From Bacillota bacterium (GTDB taxonomy: Bacteria; Bacillota; Clostridia; Lachnospirales; Lachnospiraceae), in NCBI GenBank assembly GCA_023421075.1, contig JAEZUM010000079.1:30852-94851 (forward strand): a DNA stretch of 64,000 nt, in the 5' to 3' direction. Positions 1 through 7,953 of the stretch are shown piece after piece. The notes beneath the pieces were generated by a model. It had not been told where the DNA came from, searched no databases, and saw only the letters and a list, made by a program, of their open reading frames with translations. The position numbers and the translations under genes are program-made. How positions within the stretch are numbered: position 1 is the first letter of the stretch; each line of letters begins with the position of its first letter.

Positions 1-1
1 C

Positions 2-538
2 TTCAGCTATAATGAGTTATGCATGCGATGGTGCGAAAGGACCGGGTTTACTCTTTATAATGCGGAGAGGACAATGATCTATTCAAAGGAAATTGGGCAA
101 ATCAATGAGATAGATCGGGGTGATTACACCAACTCCCATATTCGTGCCTTTGAGCCGCGGGATAAGGAGGGGGTAGCCTTGGTACATCCGAAGGGAGTGT
201 TTTATACCCTGGACGAGTTGGTAGGAGCGATATCGGATCGTAATCATCTGTTATTAGCACTTCAAGGCAATGAAGTTATGGGATATGTGTTTTATGAGGT
301 TACAACGGACAAGTCGATTGGTGAAATAACACTTCTACATGTGAAGGAAGGCGCCAGAGGAAAGGGAATTGGAAGGAGCTTGCTTACCGCAGCAATCCGT
401 AATTTAGAGCAGGAGCAGGTCGGTGAAATCGGTATTAATGTTCGGGTAGAGAATGAAGGAGCATTTCGATTGTATTCCAAGATGGGCTTTGTGGAGAAGG
501 AAACGATTCTTGCTTATCGAAAAGTGCTGGCTGAGTAG
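2..538 (+). CDS. GNAT-family N-acetyltransferase, 5' end missing (probable tandem GNAT)
   Basis: The frame is open to the left window edge, so the gene begins upstream and the ATG at 23 is probably internal. The C-terminal ~110 residues form a clear GNAT domain: strand-rich LLLALQGNEVMGYVF, then the acetyl-CoA-binding stretch VKEGARGKGIGRSLL (R/Q-x-x-G-x-G/A motif) and the usual NEGAFRLYSKMGF ending. The first ~20 visible residues (ERTGFTLYNAERTMIYSK) resemble the end of another GNAT domain, so the whole protein may carry two. It should transfer an acetyl group from acetyl-CoA to an unknown amine. A good hairpin terminator follows, so it is probably the last gene of its transcript. Confidence 0.75.
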   Translation, partial: FSYNELCMRWCERTGFTLYNAERTMIYSKEIGQINEIDRGDYTNSHIRAFEPRDKEGVALVHPKGVFYTLDELVGAISDRNHLLLALQGNEVMGYVFYEVTTDKSIGEITLLHVKEGARGKGIGRSLLTAAIRNLEQEQVGEIGINVRVENEGAFRLYSKMGFVEKETILAYRKVLAE

Positions 539-539
539 C

Positions 540-594
540 AAGGTGTCACTGCAGGAATTGGGAAACACTTGAAATACAGCGTGATACCTTTTTG
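540..594 (+). terminator. Intrinsic terminator after the GNAT gene
   Basis: The left arm AAGGTGTCACTG (540-551) pairs with CAGCGTGATACCTT (577-590) apart from a GU-type mismatch and a two-base bulge. A T-rich tail follows immediately, with further T runs to about 606. It separates the GNAT gene from the deacetylase gene. Confidence 0.7.
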
Positions 595-674
595 TCTGTT
601 TTTTTGAAAACCAGTTTTTTTTCTATTCAAAATGTGATAGAATTATTTAGAGAATTTGAACTAGGGGTGACGTT

Positions 675-1802
675 TTGACGGAAAATATTAACGATACGAA
701 TCGAAATAAAGAAACAGACAGCACTGGCTGTAATAATAGAAGAAAACGTGTGAATCGTATAAAAGCAGCAATTGTTATCTTGGTTATAATCCTTCTAGTT
801 TTACCGACAATTTGCTGTATTATTTTGGGCTTACAGGTAAACAGGCTTCAAAGACAAATGAATGATTTGCTTAGTTTACATAGTCAATATGGTTTAAGAT
901 ACAGCAGTAGTGATGGTGAAGTTCATGCATATGCTGCAGAATTGACAGAAGAATTACCGGATGACTCGGGTCATACGGTCGGAGCTGCTACCTCAGAGGA
1001 AGGCTCCGGTTCTTTGATCAGTGATTCGTCTACCGTTATTTCAGACCAGATTGACGAAGTGAGTGCTTCGGATGAAGAGCAAGCAGTAACGAAAGAGTCC
1101 GAGAAGGAAGAGGCGAATAAGAAGAAGGCTGCTCACGGGCAAAAGGATAAGAAGGAGGGTAAATATGCTGATAAAAAAGTATATTTGACCTTTGATGACG
1201 GCCCAAGCATATATACCGATGATATCCTGGACATTCTGGCTGAGTATAAGGTAAAGGCTACATTTTTCGTCGTTGGTAAGACCGATGATAGCTCAAAGAA
1301 ATTATATCAGAGGATTGTGAACGAGGGACACACCTTAGGTATGCATTCCTATTCCCACCAATATTCAAAAATATATAATTCCGTAGAAGATTTTGAGAAG
1401 GACTTTACAAAACTATGGAAATTGTTATATGATACTACTGGGTACAAGCCTTCTATTTTCCGCTTTCCGGGGGGAAGTGACAATATGGTCAATAAGAATG
1501 GGATGGAGGACTTCATTCGATATCTGAATGACGCTAACATTGTTTATTTTGATTGGAACGTATTGAATGGAGATGCGACAGGTGTTGAGTATACGAAGAA
1601 GCAATTAATCGACAATGTCCTTAATGGAGTTGATACCAAGGAGAATTCCATTGTTCTTCTGCATGATGCGCAGACGAAGGAAACCACGGTAGAATCATTA
1701 CCCGGTCTATTGGATAAATTGATATCAGAGGGTGCCAGGATACTACCTTTGGATGAGGATGTTGTACCGATTCAAATGATTAAAGCCGATACGATCAAAT
1801 AA
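675..1802 (+). CDS. Membrane-anchored polysaccharide deacetylase (NodB domain, PgdA-like)
   Basis: 375 residues starting at TTG, chosen because AGGGGTGA lies 4 bases upstream and no ATG fits. A short basic cytoplasmic tail is followed by one membrane segment (~29-53), a Ser/Glu/Lys-rich linker (~75-165) and a NodB domain. The family metal site is present: TFDDGP at 172-177 and HSYSH at 224-228. The RFPGG motif (263-267) and VLLHD (327-331) complete the catalytic set. The predicted role is removal of acetyl groups from N-acetylglucosamine in peptidoglycan or a wall glycan, outside the membrane. The bactofilin gene follows 28 bases later, suggesting joint expression. The exact substrate cannot be read from sequence. 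Confidence 0.88.
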   Translation: MTENINDTNRNKETDSTGCNNRRKRVNRIKAAIVILVIILLVLPTICCIILGLQVNRLQRQMNDLLSLHSQYGLRYSSSDGEVHAYAAELTEELPDDSGHTVGAATSEEGSGSLISDSSTVISDQIDEVSASDEEQAVTKESEKEEANKKKAAHGQKDKKEGKYADKKVYLTFDDGPSIYTDDILDILAEYKVKATFFVVGKTDDSSKKLYQRIVNEGHTLGMHSYSHQYSKIYNSVEDFEKDFTKLWKLLYDTTGYKPSIFRFPGGSDNMVNKNGMEDFIRYLNDANIVYFDWNVLNGDATGVEYTKKQLIDNVLNGVDTKENSIVLLHDAQTKETTVESLPGLLDKLISEGARILPLDEDVVPIQMIKADTIK

Positions 1803-1830
1803 AACCAAGAAACAGGGAGGTATTTAGCGA

Positions 1831-2700
1831 ATGGGTTTTTTTAAGGATTTTAAAGAAGACATATCACAGGCAGTAAATGAATTATTGCCGGAGGAGGAAG
1901 CTGGTACAGAGGAGACGCAGGAGCAGCTCGTGAATACGTTGGATTCTGATGAAAGTAATTCAGAGGAAGTTTCGGATAACGAGAAGATGAAGGAATGGCT
2001 GGAGGAGTTTGCCGGAGATGAGACGGATCTTATTGACAGCGAAGAAGTTCTGATGGACGACGAGCTTGATGGTGAACCTGAGGTGACTGAATTTGAAGAA
2101 AATACATTAGAATTAGAGGAAGAAGAGGGCGAAAACATGGATGATAATGTAGATCTTGAGTTATTAGAGGCATTAAATGCTGACGAGGAAGCTGAGGTAG
2201 GCAGTGAAGCTAAGGAAAAGTCGATGCCGAAATTACGTTCCACAGCAGTTGCAAATGATGATGAAGTTACAGTAATCACAAAGGGAACAACGATAAACGG
2301 AAGTATATCCTCTGACGGCTCACTGGAGATTAACGGTACCATCACCGGAGATGTAGAATGCTTAGGTAAATTATCGATTACCGGCAAGATTGTGGGTAAT
2401 TCATCTGCAGCAGAGGTTTATGTAAATACAGAGCGTCTGGAGGGATGTATTACCAGTGAGGGTAGTGTAAAGGTTGGTCTTGGCACAGTAATCATTGGTG
2501 ATATTGTAGCTACCTCCGGTGTTATTGCAGGTGCGGTTAAGGGAGAGATTGATGTGAATGGTCCGATCGTAATCGACTCAACTGCAATTATCAAGGGAAA
2601 TATTAAAGCAAAATCTGTTCAAATCAATAACGGTGCAGTGATCGAAGGATTCTGCTCCTTAAGCTACTCCTCTGTTGATGTGGATAACATCTTTGAATAA
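1831..2700 (+). CDS. Bactofilin (polymer-forming cytoskeletal protein)
   Basis: 289 residues with GGGAGG 11 bases before the ATG. The first ~140 residues are very acidic and low in complexity (many Glu/Asp). The C-terminal ~145 residues are a bactofilin (DUF583) right-handed beta-helix, seen as short repeats such as GSISSDGSLEINGTITGDVE and IKGNIKAKSVQINNGAVIEG. Bactofilins self-assemble without nucleotides and commonly scaffold cell-wall enzymes. Being next to a membrane-anchored deacetylase fits that role, as other bactofilins sit beside peptidoglycan hydrolases. The long acidic N-terminus is unusual and could be a partner-binding tail. No regulatory site is obvious. Confidence 0.85.
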   Translation: MGFFKDFKEDISQAVNELLPEEEAGTEETQEQLVNTLDSDESNSEEVSDNEKMKEWLEEFAGDETDLIDSEEVLMDDELDGEPEVTEFEENTLELEEEEGENMDDNVDLELLEALNADEEAEVGSEAKEKSMPKLRSTAVANDDEVTVITKGTTINGSISSDGSLEINGTITGDVECLGKLSITGKIVGNSSAAEVYVNTERLEGCITSEGSVKVGLGTVIIGDIVATSGVIAGAVKGEIDVNGPIVIDSTAIIKGNIKAKSVQINNGAVIEGFCSLSYSSVDVDNIFE

Positions 2701-2941
2701 TGAATTATTTCATTAATTTGTTCTGGTAATACGGAATGTTTTGTGGTAAATTATTATAGAATGTTTTGTATGTGATATTGACACAATTTATCGTCATCAT
2801 CAGGAAATTTAATGATTTACCATTCGAGGCATACGAAAAACTGCTCTTTCCTCAAAGAAGAGTAACCGAATTGATACCAAGGGGTATGGATTTCGTCTTT
2901 AAAATCTTCGCGGCCTCGCTAAGTCAGCATGGAGGAATAGT

Positions 2942-3646
2942 ATGAAAGCATATGAAAGAGTTCTGCTTAAATTAAGCGGAGAAGCCTTAGCAGGAAATAA
3001 GAGAACCGGTTTCTGCGAGGAGACCTGTATCGGTGTTGCAAAACAGGTGAAGCAATTAGTTGAGAGTGGTATCCAGGTTAGCATAGTAATTGGCGGAGGT
3101 AACTTCTGGAGAGGGAGAACCAGCGAGACCATTGACCGTACAAAAGCAGATCAGATTGGAATGCTGGCAACGGTTATGAATTGTATCTATGTATCTGAGA
3201 TATTTCGTCATGTAGGCATGAAAACAAAGGTGTTTACACCATTTGCCTGTGGAAGTATGACGGAGCTTTTCTCCAAGGATAATGTTACCGATTGTATGAA
3301 ACAAGGCGGGGTAGCATTCTTGGCAGGAGGAACCGGACACCCTTATTTCTCGACCGATACGGCTACCGTTCTTCGTGCAGTAGAATTGGATTGTGATATC
3401 ATATTAATGGCCAGAGCTGTAGATGGTGTATATGACAGTGATCCGAAGAAGAATCCGGATGCTAAGAAGTTTGATGAGATCGCATTACAGGATGTTCTCG
3501 ATAAAAAACTCGGTGTTGTGGATATGACAGCAACCGTACTGTGTATCGAAAATAAGATGCCGATTCTTTTATTCGGTTTGTCCGAAGAGGATAGTATCGT
3601 TCTTGCTGCTAAGGGTCTGTCTAACGGAACCAGAATGACAATATAG
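2942..3646 (+). CDS. pyrH: UMP kinase
   Basis: 234 residues with GGAGGA 5 bases upstream of the ATG. This is the amino-acid-kinase fold: LLKLSGEAL (8-16), GGGNFWRG (51-58, phosphate loop) and TGHPYFSTDTA (131-141, UMP site) are hallmark PyrH motifs. It phosphorylates UMP to UDP with ATP in pyrimidine nucleotide synthesis, as a cytosolic hexamer in known members. The length matches the family. frr follows 30 bases downstream, the standard bacterial pyrH-frr pair, and the two are probably co-transcribed. The 241-base gap upstream contains no gene; a TTGACA at 2778 has no well-placed -10. Confidence 0.97.
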   Translation: MKAYERVLLKLSGEALAGNKRTGFCEETCIGVAKQVKQLVESGIQVSIVIGGGNFWRGRTSETIDRTKADQIGMLATVMNCIYVSEIFRHVGMKTKVFTPFACGSMTELFSKDNVTDCMKQGGVAFLAGGTGHPYFSTDTATVLRAVELDCDIILMARAVDGVYDSDPKKNPDAKKFDEIALQDVLDKKLGVVDMTATVLCIENKMPILLFGLSEEDSIVLAAKGLSNGTRMTI

Positions 3647-3676
3647 GATTTTAATAAATTTAATGGAGGGATGAAA

Positions 3677-4231
3677 ATGGATGCAAAGCTGGAACAATTC
3701 AGTTCAAAAATGATTAAAACGGTGGAGACATTAAAGGAAGAGTATTCCACGATACGTGCGGGCAGAGCAAATCCTCATCTTTTAGATAAACTTAGAGTGG
3801 ATTATTATGGACAGCCTTCCCCGTTACAATCGGTAGCCAATGTTTCTGTTCCCGAGGCAAGAGTCATTCAGATACAGCCGTGGGAAAGTAAGTTAATCAG
3901 AGAAATTGAGAAAGCAATCATTAATTCTGATTTGGGATTAACACCAAGCAACGACGGAAAGATAATTCGCCTCGTATTTCCTGAGCTTACAGAGGAAAGA
4001 AGAAAAGACTTGGTTAAGGATGTTAAGAAAAAAGCAGAGAATGCTAAGGTAGCAATCCGAAATGTTAGAAGAGATGCGAATGAACTCTTCAAGAAGCAGA
4101 ACAAGGCCAGTGAGATCTCAGAGGATGAATTCAAACATCTTGAGGATAATGTTCAAAAAATTACAGATCATTATATCGCTGAAATTGATCGCGTGATGGA
4201 AGATAAATCAAAGGAAATTCTTACGGTTTAA
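3677..4231 (+). CDS. frr: Ribosome recycling factor
   Basis: 184 residues from the ATG at 3677. An in-frame ATG at 3671 abuts the ribosome binding site GGAGGG (3665-3670) and is too close to be used, whereas 3677 gives a 6-base spacing. Family landmarks are present: the STIRAGRANPHLLDKL segment, the hinge region LQSVANVSVPEAR, and the Lys/Arg-rich coiled coil EERRKDLVKDVKKKAENAKVAIRNVRRDAN. It splits post-termination ribosomes together with EF-G. Length is as in E. coli Frr (185 residues). It follows pyrH as in most bacteria. Confidence 0.96.
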   Translation: MDAKLEQFSSKMIKTVETLKEEYSTIRAGRANPHLLDKLRVDYYGQPSPLQSVANVSVPEARVIQIQPWESKLIREIEKAIINSDLGLTPSNDGKIIRLVFPELTEERRKDLVKDVKKKAENAKVAIRNVRRDANELFKKQNKASEISEDEFKHLEDNVQKITDHYIAEIDRVMEDKSKEILTV

Positions 4232-4282
4232 TCGGATTAACCGGCGATAGAACGGAATGTATTTTATATTGGTGTGAATTTT

Positions 4283-4350
4283 GGGTGTTTCAAAAGTTTT
4301 ATTCATGACAAGCGCATTGAGGATGAATAAAGTCTTCTTTTGAAACACCC
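4283..4350. repeat. Large inverted repeat / stem-loop downstream of frr
   Basis: GGGTGTTTCAAAAG (4283-4296) is perfectly complementary to CTTTTGAAACACCC (4337-4350). The stem continues inward through TTTATTCAT (4298-4306) against ATGAATAAA (4323-4331). The loop is about 15 bases. No T run follows, so it is not a classic intrinsic terminator, though it could protect or end the frr transcript. Confidence 0.75.
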
Positions 4351-4354
4351 TTAT

Positions 4355-4509
4355 TAATACAGGATACATAAAGTTTGCGAAGCGAACTTTTTGAATACAG
4401 AATACACAAAAGTTTGCAATGCAACATATTGAATATAGGATATACAAGAAGTTTGTGTAACAAACATTTATGAATACAAGATACATAAAGTTTTCGATGC
4501 GAACTTTAT
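4355..4509. repeat. Four degenerate ~38-41 bp tandem repeats, each with a small palindrome
   Basis: Units begin near 4355, 4393, 4431 and 4472. Each starts like GAATACAGGATACATA and then holds a short dyad such as AAGTTTGCGAAGCGAACTT (unit 1) or AAGTTTTCGATGCGAACTT (unit 4). The arms vary between units while staying self-complementary. The array ends 16 bases before the uppS start and therefore probably lies in its leader RNA. Confidence 0.8.
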
Positions 4510-4525
4510 GAATGGGAGAAATCAG

Positions 4526-5242
4526 ATGCAGGAAAATGAGTTAAACATACCTAAGCATGTGGCAATCATCATGGACGGTAACGGCCGATGGGCTAAGAAA
4601 AAAAGAATGCCTAGAAATTATGGGCATACCCAGGGCAGTAAAAATGTAGAGAAAATCTGTGAAGATGCTTATAAAATGGGGATCGAGTATCTTACGGTAT
4701 ATGCATTTTCTACTGAGAATTGGATCAGACCTCAGGAGGAAGTCGAGGCACTTATGAAACTGCTGTCGACCTATCTTGAGACCAGTATTAAAACAAGCAC
4801 AAAGAATAATATGCGTGTTCGAATTATTGGAGATACCTCTAAATTACCGGAGGATTTACGGAAAAGTATAGTGGCACTGGAGGAGGCCTCTAAGAATAAT
4901 ACAGGGTTAAATTTCCAGGTCGCAATCAATTACGGGGGCAGAGATGAGCTGTTACGCGCTGCGAAGGCTCTTGCCATGGATGTGAAATTGAATAAAACAG
5001 AAATTGATCATATAGATGAGACACTTTTTGAAAAGTATCTGGATACCAAGGGAATTCCGAATCCGGATCTACTCATTCGTACCAGTGGAGAGCAAAGGCT
5101 ATCGAATTTTCTTCTCTGGCAATTGGCTTATACCGAGTTTTATTTTCCGGAGGTACTTTGGCCGGATTTTGATAAAAAGGAATTAATCAAGGCAGTGGAA
5201 TATTACAGCAGAAGAACCAGAAAATTCGGCGGTTTATCATAA
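4526..5242 (+). CDS. uppS: Undecaprenyl diphosphate synthase (cis-prenyltransferase)
   Basis: 238 residues from the ATG at 4526, chosen over an in-frame ATG at 4508 because GGGAG (4514-4518) gives a 7-base spacing only for 4526. The signature HVAIIMDGNGRWAKK (11-25, with the catalytic Asp 17) and the C-terminal RTSGE...SNFLLWQ...WPDF segment are intact. The enzyme adds isopentenyl units in cis to farnesyl diphosphate to make the C55 lipid carrier for peptidoglycan and for the surface polysaccharide encoded further along this window. cdsA follows, as is usual. Confidence 0.96.
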   Translation: MQENELNIPKHVAIIMDGNGRWAKKKRMPRNYGHTQGSKNVEKICEDAYKMGIEYLTVYAFSTENWIRPQEEVEALMKLLSTYLETSIKTSTKNNMRVRIIGDTSKLPEDLRKSIVALEEASKNNTGLNFQVAINYGGRDELLRAAKALAMDVKLNKTEIDHIDETLFEKYLDTKGIPNPDLLIRTSGEQRLSNFLLWQLAYTEFYFPEVLWPDFDKKELIKAVEYYSRRTRKFGGLS

Positions 5243-5350
5243 ACCATCAAGCATATATTAAAGTAAGTACCTTTATTTATCTTGGTACTTAACATAACAA
5301 AAGAATAATGGAATTAAGCAGCTGTAGCATAGGCAGCATGGGAGGATACG

Positions 5351-6148
5351 ATGTTTAGGACAAGATTAATCAGCGGAATTATATTATTGGCAATTACGAT
5401 TGCTATAGTCATTCTGGGAGGTAATGTACTTTTCGGAGTGTTGTTGGTGATATCGATGATAGGTTTGTATGAGCTTTATAAAATTGTCAACATTCATCAT
5501 GCCTTCCCCGGCATCTTAGGCTATGCATTTTGTCTCGGTTATTATATTCTATTGTTTTTTGGTTTGACAGAGTATCAACTGATGCTCTTTATCTTTTTCT
5601 TAATGCTTTTAATGTTTGCATATGTATTCGGCTTTCCGAAATTCCAGACAGAGCAGATTGCTGTCTCTTTCTTTGGTCTATTCTATGTCAGTATTATGCT
5701 GAGCTACATATATCAGGTTCGTCTTCTGGAAGACGGTGCATGGATTGTTTGGCTTATATTTATAGGCGCCTGGGGTTCCGATACATGTGCTTATGCTGTA
5801 GGAGTCCTATTTGGCAAACATAAATTTGCTCCCAAGCTTAGCCCCAAGAAATCAATGGAGGGTTGTGTCGGAGGAATAGCCGGAGCAGCTTTAATCGGCT
5901 TTCTTTATGCGACCGGAATCCGAGGCTACCTCACCGAGCTGCAGAATCCCCAGTTGATTTTCGCAATTATCGGAGCTGCGTCCAGTGTCATCTCACAGAT
6001 CGGCGATCTGGCTGCTTCTGCGATTAAGCGTAACCATAACATTAAGGATTACGGTACCTTAATTCCGGGTCATGGAGGTATTCTGGACCGCTTTGACAGT
6101 ATTATTTTTACTGCACCGATCGTGTACTATCTGGCTACGATGCTTTAA
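5351..6148 (+). CDS. cdsA: Phosphatidate cytidylyltransferase (CDP-diacylglycerol synthase)
   Basis: 265 residues with GGGAGGA before the ATG. Multiple hydrophobic membrane segments span most of the protein. The C-terminal CTP-transferase signature reads AIKRNHNIKDYGTLIPGHGG followed by ILDRFDS (about residues 222-250), including the conserved KD and DRxD acids. It makes CDP-diacylglycerol from phosphatidic acid and CTP for phospholipid synthesis in the membrane. Its place between uppS and dxr is standard in Firmicutes. A long non-coding gap follows, so dxr appears to have its own promoter. Confidence 0.95.
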   Translation: MFRTRLISGIILLAITIAIVILGGNVLFGVLLVISMIGLYELYKIVNIHHAFPGILGYAFCLGYYILLFFGLTEYQLMLFIFFLMLLMFAYVFGFPKFQTEQIAVSFFGLFYVSIMLSYIYQVRLLEDGAWIVWLIFIGAWGSDTCAYAVGVLFGKHKFAPKLSPKKSMEGCVGGIAGAALIGFLYATGIRGYLTELQNPQLIFAIIGAASSVISQIGDLAASAIKRNHNIKDYGTLIPGHGGILDRFDSIIFTAPIVYYLATML

Positions 6149-6168
6149 AGGTGATATAGTTTGTGTGA

Positions 6169-6409
6169 GCATTTTTGAAGAGTTAAGATTATGATGCTTG
6201 TAATCAAGTAGTGGATATAAGTTTTTGCTTGTCTTTCCCTCCTGTCGGGATGCTTTTTACAAGCCTCATGCATAAAATCATGCTGTCCATTGGAACAGCA
6301 TGATTTCTGAGTCTTGACAAAGCATAACACCCTCGGTCGGACGATCTACGCAAAAATCACACCCAATACTTGATTACAAGCAGACATTATTTATGATCTT
6401 CAAAAATGA
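6169..6409. repeat. Long imperfect inverted repeat with nested hairpins (structured or MITE-like element)
   Basis: TGCTTGTAATCAAGTA (6195-6210) is a perfect reverse complement of 6367-6382. Outside it, ATTTTTGAAGA (6171-6181) matches TCTTCAAAAAT (6397-6407). Between the arms is a perfect 12-bp hairpin: AAATCATGCTGT (6275-6286) against ACAGCATGATTT (6295-6306), and GCTTGT (6227-6232) can pair with ACAAGC (6259-6264). No credible protein is encoded. The rest of the 574-base cdsA-dxr gap (6410-6650) shows no recognisable feature apart from the dxr promoter. Confidence 0.7.
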
Positions 6410-6650
6410 TTTTTACAGTCTATGATTTATATATATAATAAAGCATCGGAGACGATTTTTATCTAAAGATATATGATAATGGACGGACAACAAATATATA
6501 CCGGACATTTTGTGATAGGATATGAATTGGAAGGGTATTTGAAAGAGATTTGTTTTGGAGTTGCTGTGTCTGCTCAATAATGCTTCAAAGAGGTAATTTT
6601 ACTATTAGTATTGGATTACCTTAAGGTTTTATGAAAATTTTGTGGATTGT

Positions 6651-6679
6651 TTGAATTTATTGAGGTTATGGGGTATAGT
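6651..6679 (+). promoter_or_regulatory. Sigma-A-type promoter for dxr
   Basis: TTGAAT (6651-6656), a 17-base spacer and TATAGT (6674-6679). A small hairpin, GCTGTC-GAAG-GACAGC (6688-6703), lies in the short leader just before the ribosome binding site TGGAGG. Confidence 0.7.
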
Positions 6680-6722
6680 ATAGATAAGCTGTCGAAGGAC
6701 AGCACTATGGAGGTTTTTTCGA

Positions 6723-7880
6723 ATGAAGAAGATCGGTATTCTCGGTTCTACGGGTTCCATCGGAACTCAGACCTTAGATATTGTTAGAGAAAATCAGGAT
6801 TTAAAGGTTACTACTCTAGCCGTCAATGGTAATATAGAGCAATTAGAGAGACAGGTTCGTGAGTTTTTGCCGAACCTTGTTTGCGTATATCAGGAAGATA
6901 AAGCGAAGATGTTAAAGGACAGGATCAGAGAGCTTCCGGTCAAAGTTGTGACCGGCATGGAAGGACTGATCGAATGTGCTACAGAGAAAGAGACTGATAC
7001 GGTAGTGACCGCAATGGTGGGTATGATCGGGATCAAACCTACCGTGGAAGCAATTAATGCAGGAAAAAATATTGCATTGGCGAATAAGGAAACCTTAGTA
7101 ACAGCAGGTCATATTATTATGCCCTTAGTGAAGGAAAAGGGAGTAACCTTGCTTCCGGTAGATAGTGAACATTCTGCAATATTTCAGTCGTTGAATGGAG
7201 AAGATAAGAAGAAGGCATATCGAATTCTTTTAACTGCCTCCGGCGGACCATTTCGTGGAATGAAGCTGGAAGGACTAAAGAATAAGGGACCTAGGGATGC
7301 CTTAAAGCATCCGAATTGGGCAATGGGACAGAAGATTACCATTGATTCTGCGACAATGGTAAATAAGGGTCTAGAGGTTATGGAGGCAGCATGGTTATTC
7401 GATATGAGTCTGGAGGACATTCAAGTTGTGGTTCATCCACAGAGTATCATCCATTCTATGGTCGAGTATATCGATGGCAGTATTATTGCTCAATTGGGAG
7501 TTCCCGATATGAAGCTTCCAATTCAATATGCTTTGTATTATCCAACGAGAAAGCCGTTACTTCAAGGTGAGAGAGTCGATTTCTTTAAGCTGCGACAATT
7601 GACCTTTGAAGAGCCGGATTTGGATACATTCTTTGGTTTGCGACTGGCTTATGAAGCCGGGCGTATGGGTGGAAGTATGCCTACGGTGTATAACGCGGCA
7701 AATGAGTGGGCAGTGGCCGAGTTTCTGAAGGGTAAGATCGATTTTCTGATGATACCTACCCTAATTGAGAAGGCGATGCAGCAGCATAAATTGATTAACA
7801 GCCCTTCATTAAAACAAATTCTGAACACAGAACAAGAAACATATGATTTTGTAAGAGGTTTTACGGAATCCGGATTATGA
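6723..7880 (+). CDS. dxr: 1-deoxy-D-xylulose 5-phosphate reductoisomerase
   Basis: 385 residues. The NADPH loop ILGSTGSIGTQTLD starts at residue 6. The metal-binding DSEHSA (about 147-152) and the substrate-site stretches IDSATMVNKGLEVMEA and VVHPQSIIHSMVEY are intact. It converts DXP to 2-C-methyl-D-erythritol 4-phosphate, the committed step of the MEP isoprenoid pathway. ispG two genes downstream serves the same pathway, and uppS upstream uses its products. Length is normal. It probably heads a dxr-rseP-ispG-polC transcript. Confidence 0.97.
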   Translation: MKKIGILGSTGSIGTQTLDIVRENQDLKVTTLAVNGNIEQLERQVREFLPNLVCVYQEDKAKMLKDRIRELPVKVVTGMEGLIECATEKETDTVVTAMVGMIGIKPTVEAINAGKNIALANKETLVTAGHIIMPLVKEKGVTLLPVDSEHSAIFQSLNGEDKKKAYRILLTASGGPFRGMKLEGLKNKGPRDALKHPNWAMGQKITIDSATMVNKGLEVMEAAWLFDMSLEDIQVVVHPQSIIHSMVEYIDGSIIAQLGVPDMKLPIQYALYYPTRKPLLQGERVDFFKLRQLTFEEPDLDTFFGLRLAYEAGRMGGSMPTVYNAANEWAVAEFLKGKIDFLMIPTLIEKAMQQHKLINSPSLKQILNTEQETYDFVRGFTESGL

Positions 7881-7953
7881 TGTGTAGCTGCAGTAATAAT
7901 GGATCTGTGTAATGACATTATAGTTTCGGAGATAAGAAAGGATTGACTTATTT

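Noticed and set aside
1824..2387. Minus-strand Ser-rich 187-residue open frame
   Set aside because: It is the reverse of the Glu/Asp-rich bactofilin N-terminus (GAA/GAG/GAT read backwards give Ser and Phe codons); no binding site and no family resemblance.
4355..4509. CRISPR array
   Set aside because: Units are adjacent and degenerate with no unique spacers between identical repeats, and no cas genes are present.
6145..6330. Minus-strand 61-residue open frame
   Set aside because: It lies inside the inverted repeat and has no recognisable protein features or ribosome binding site.
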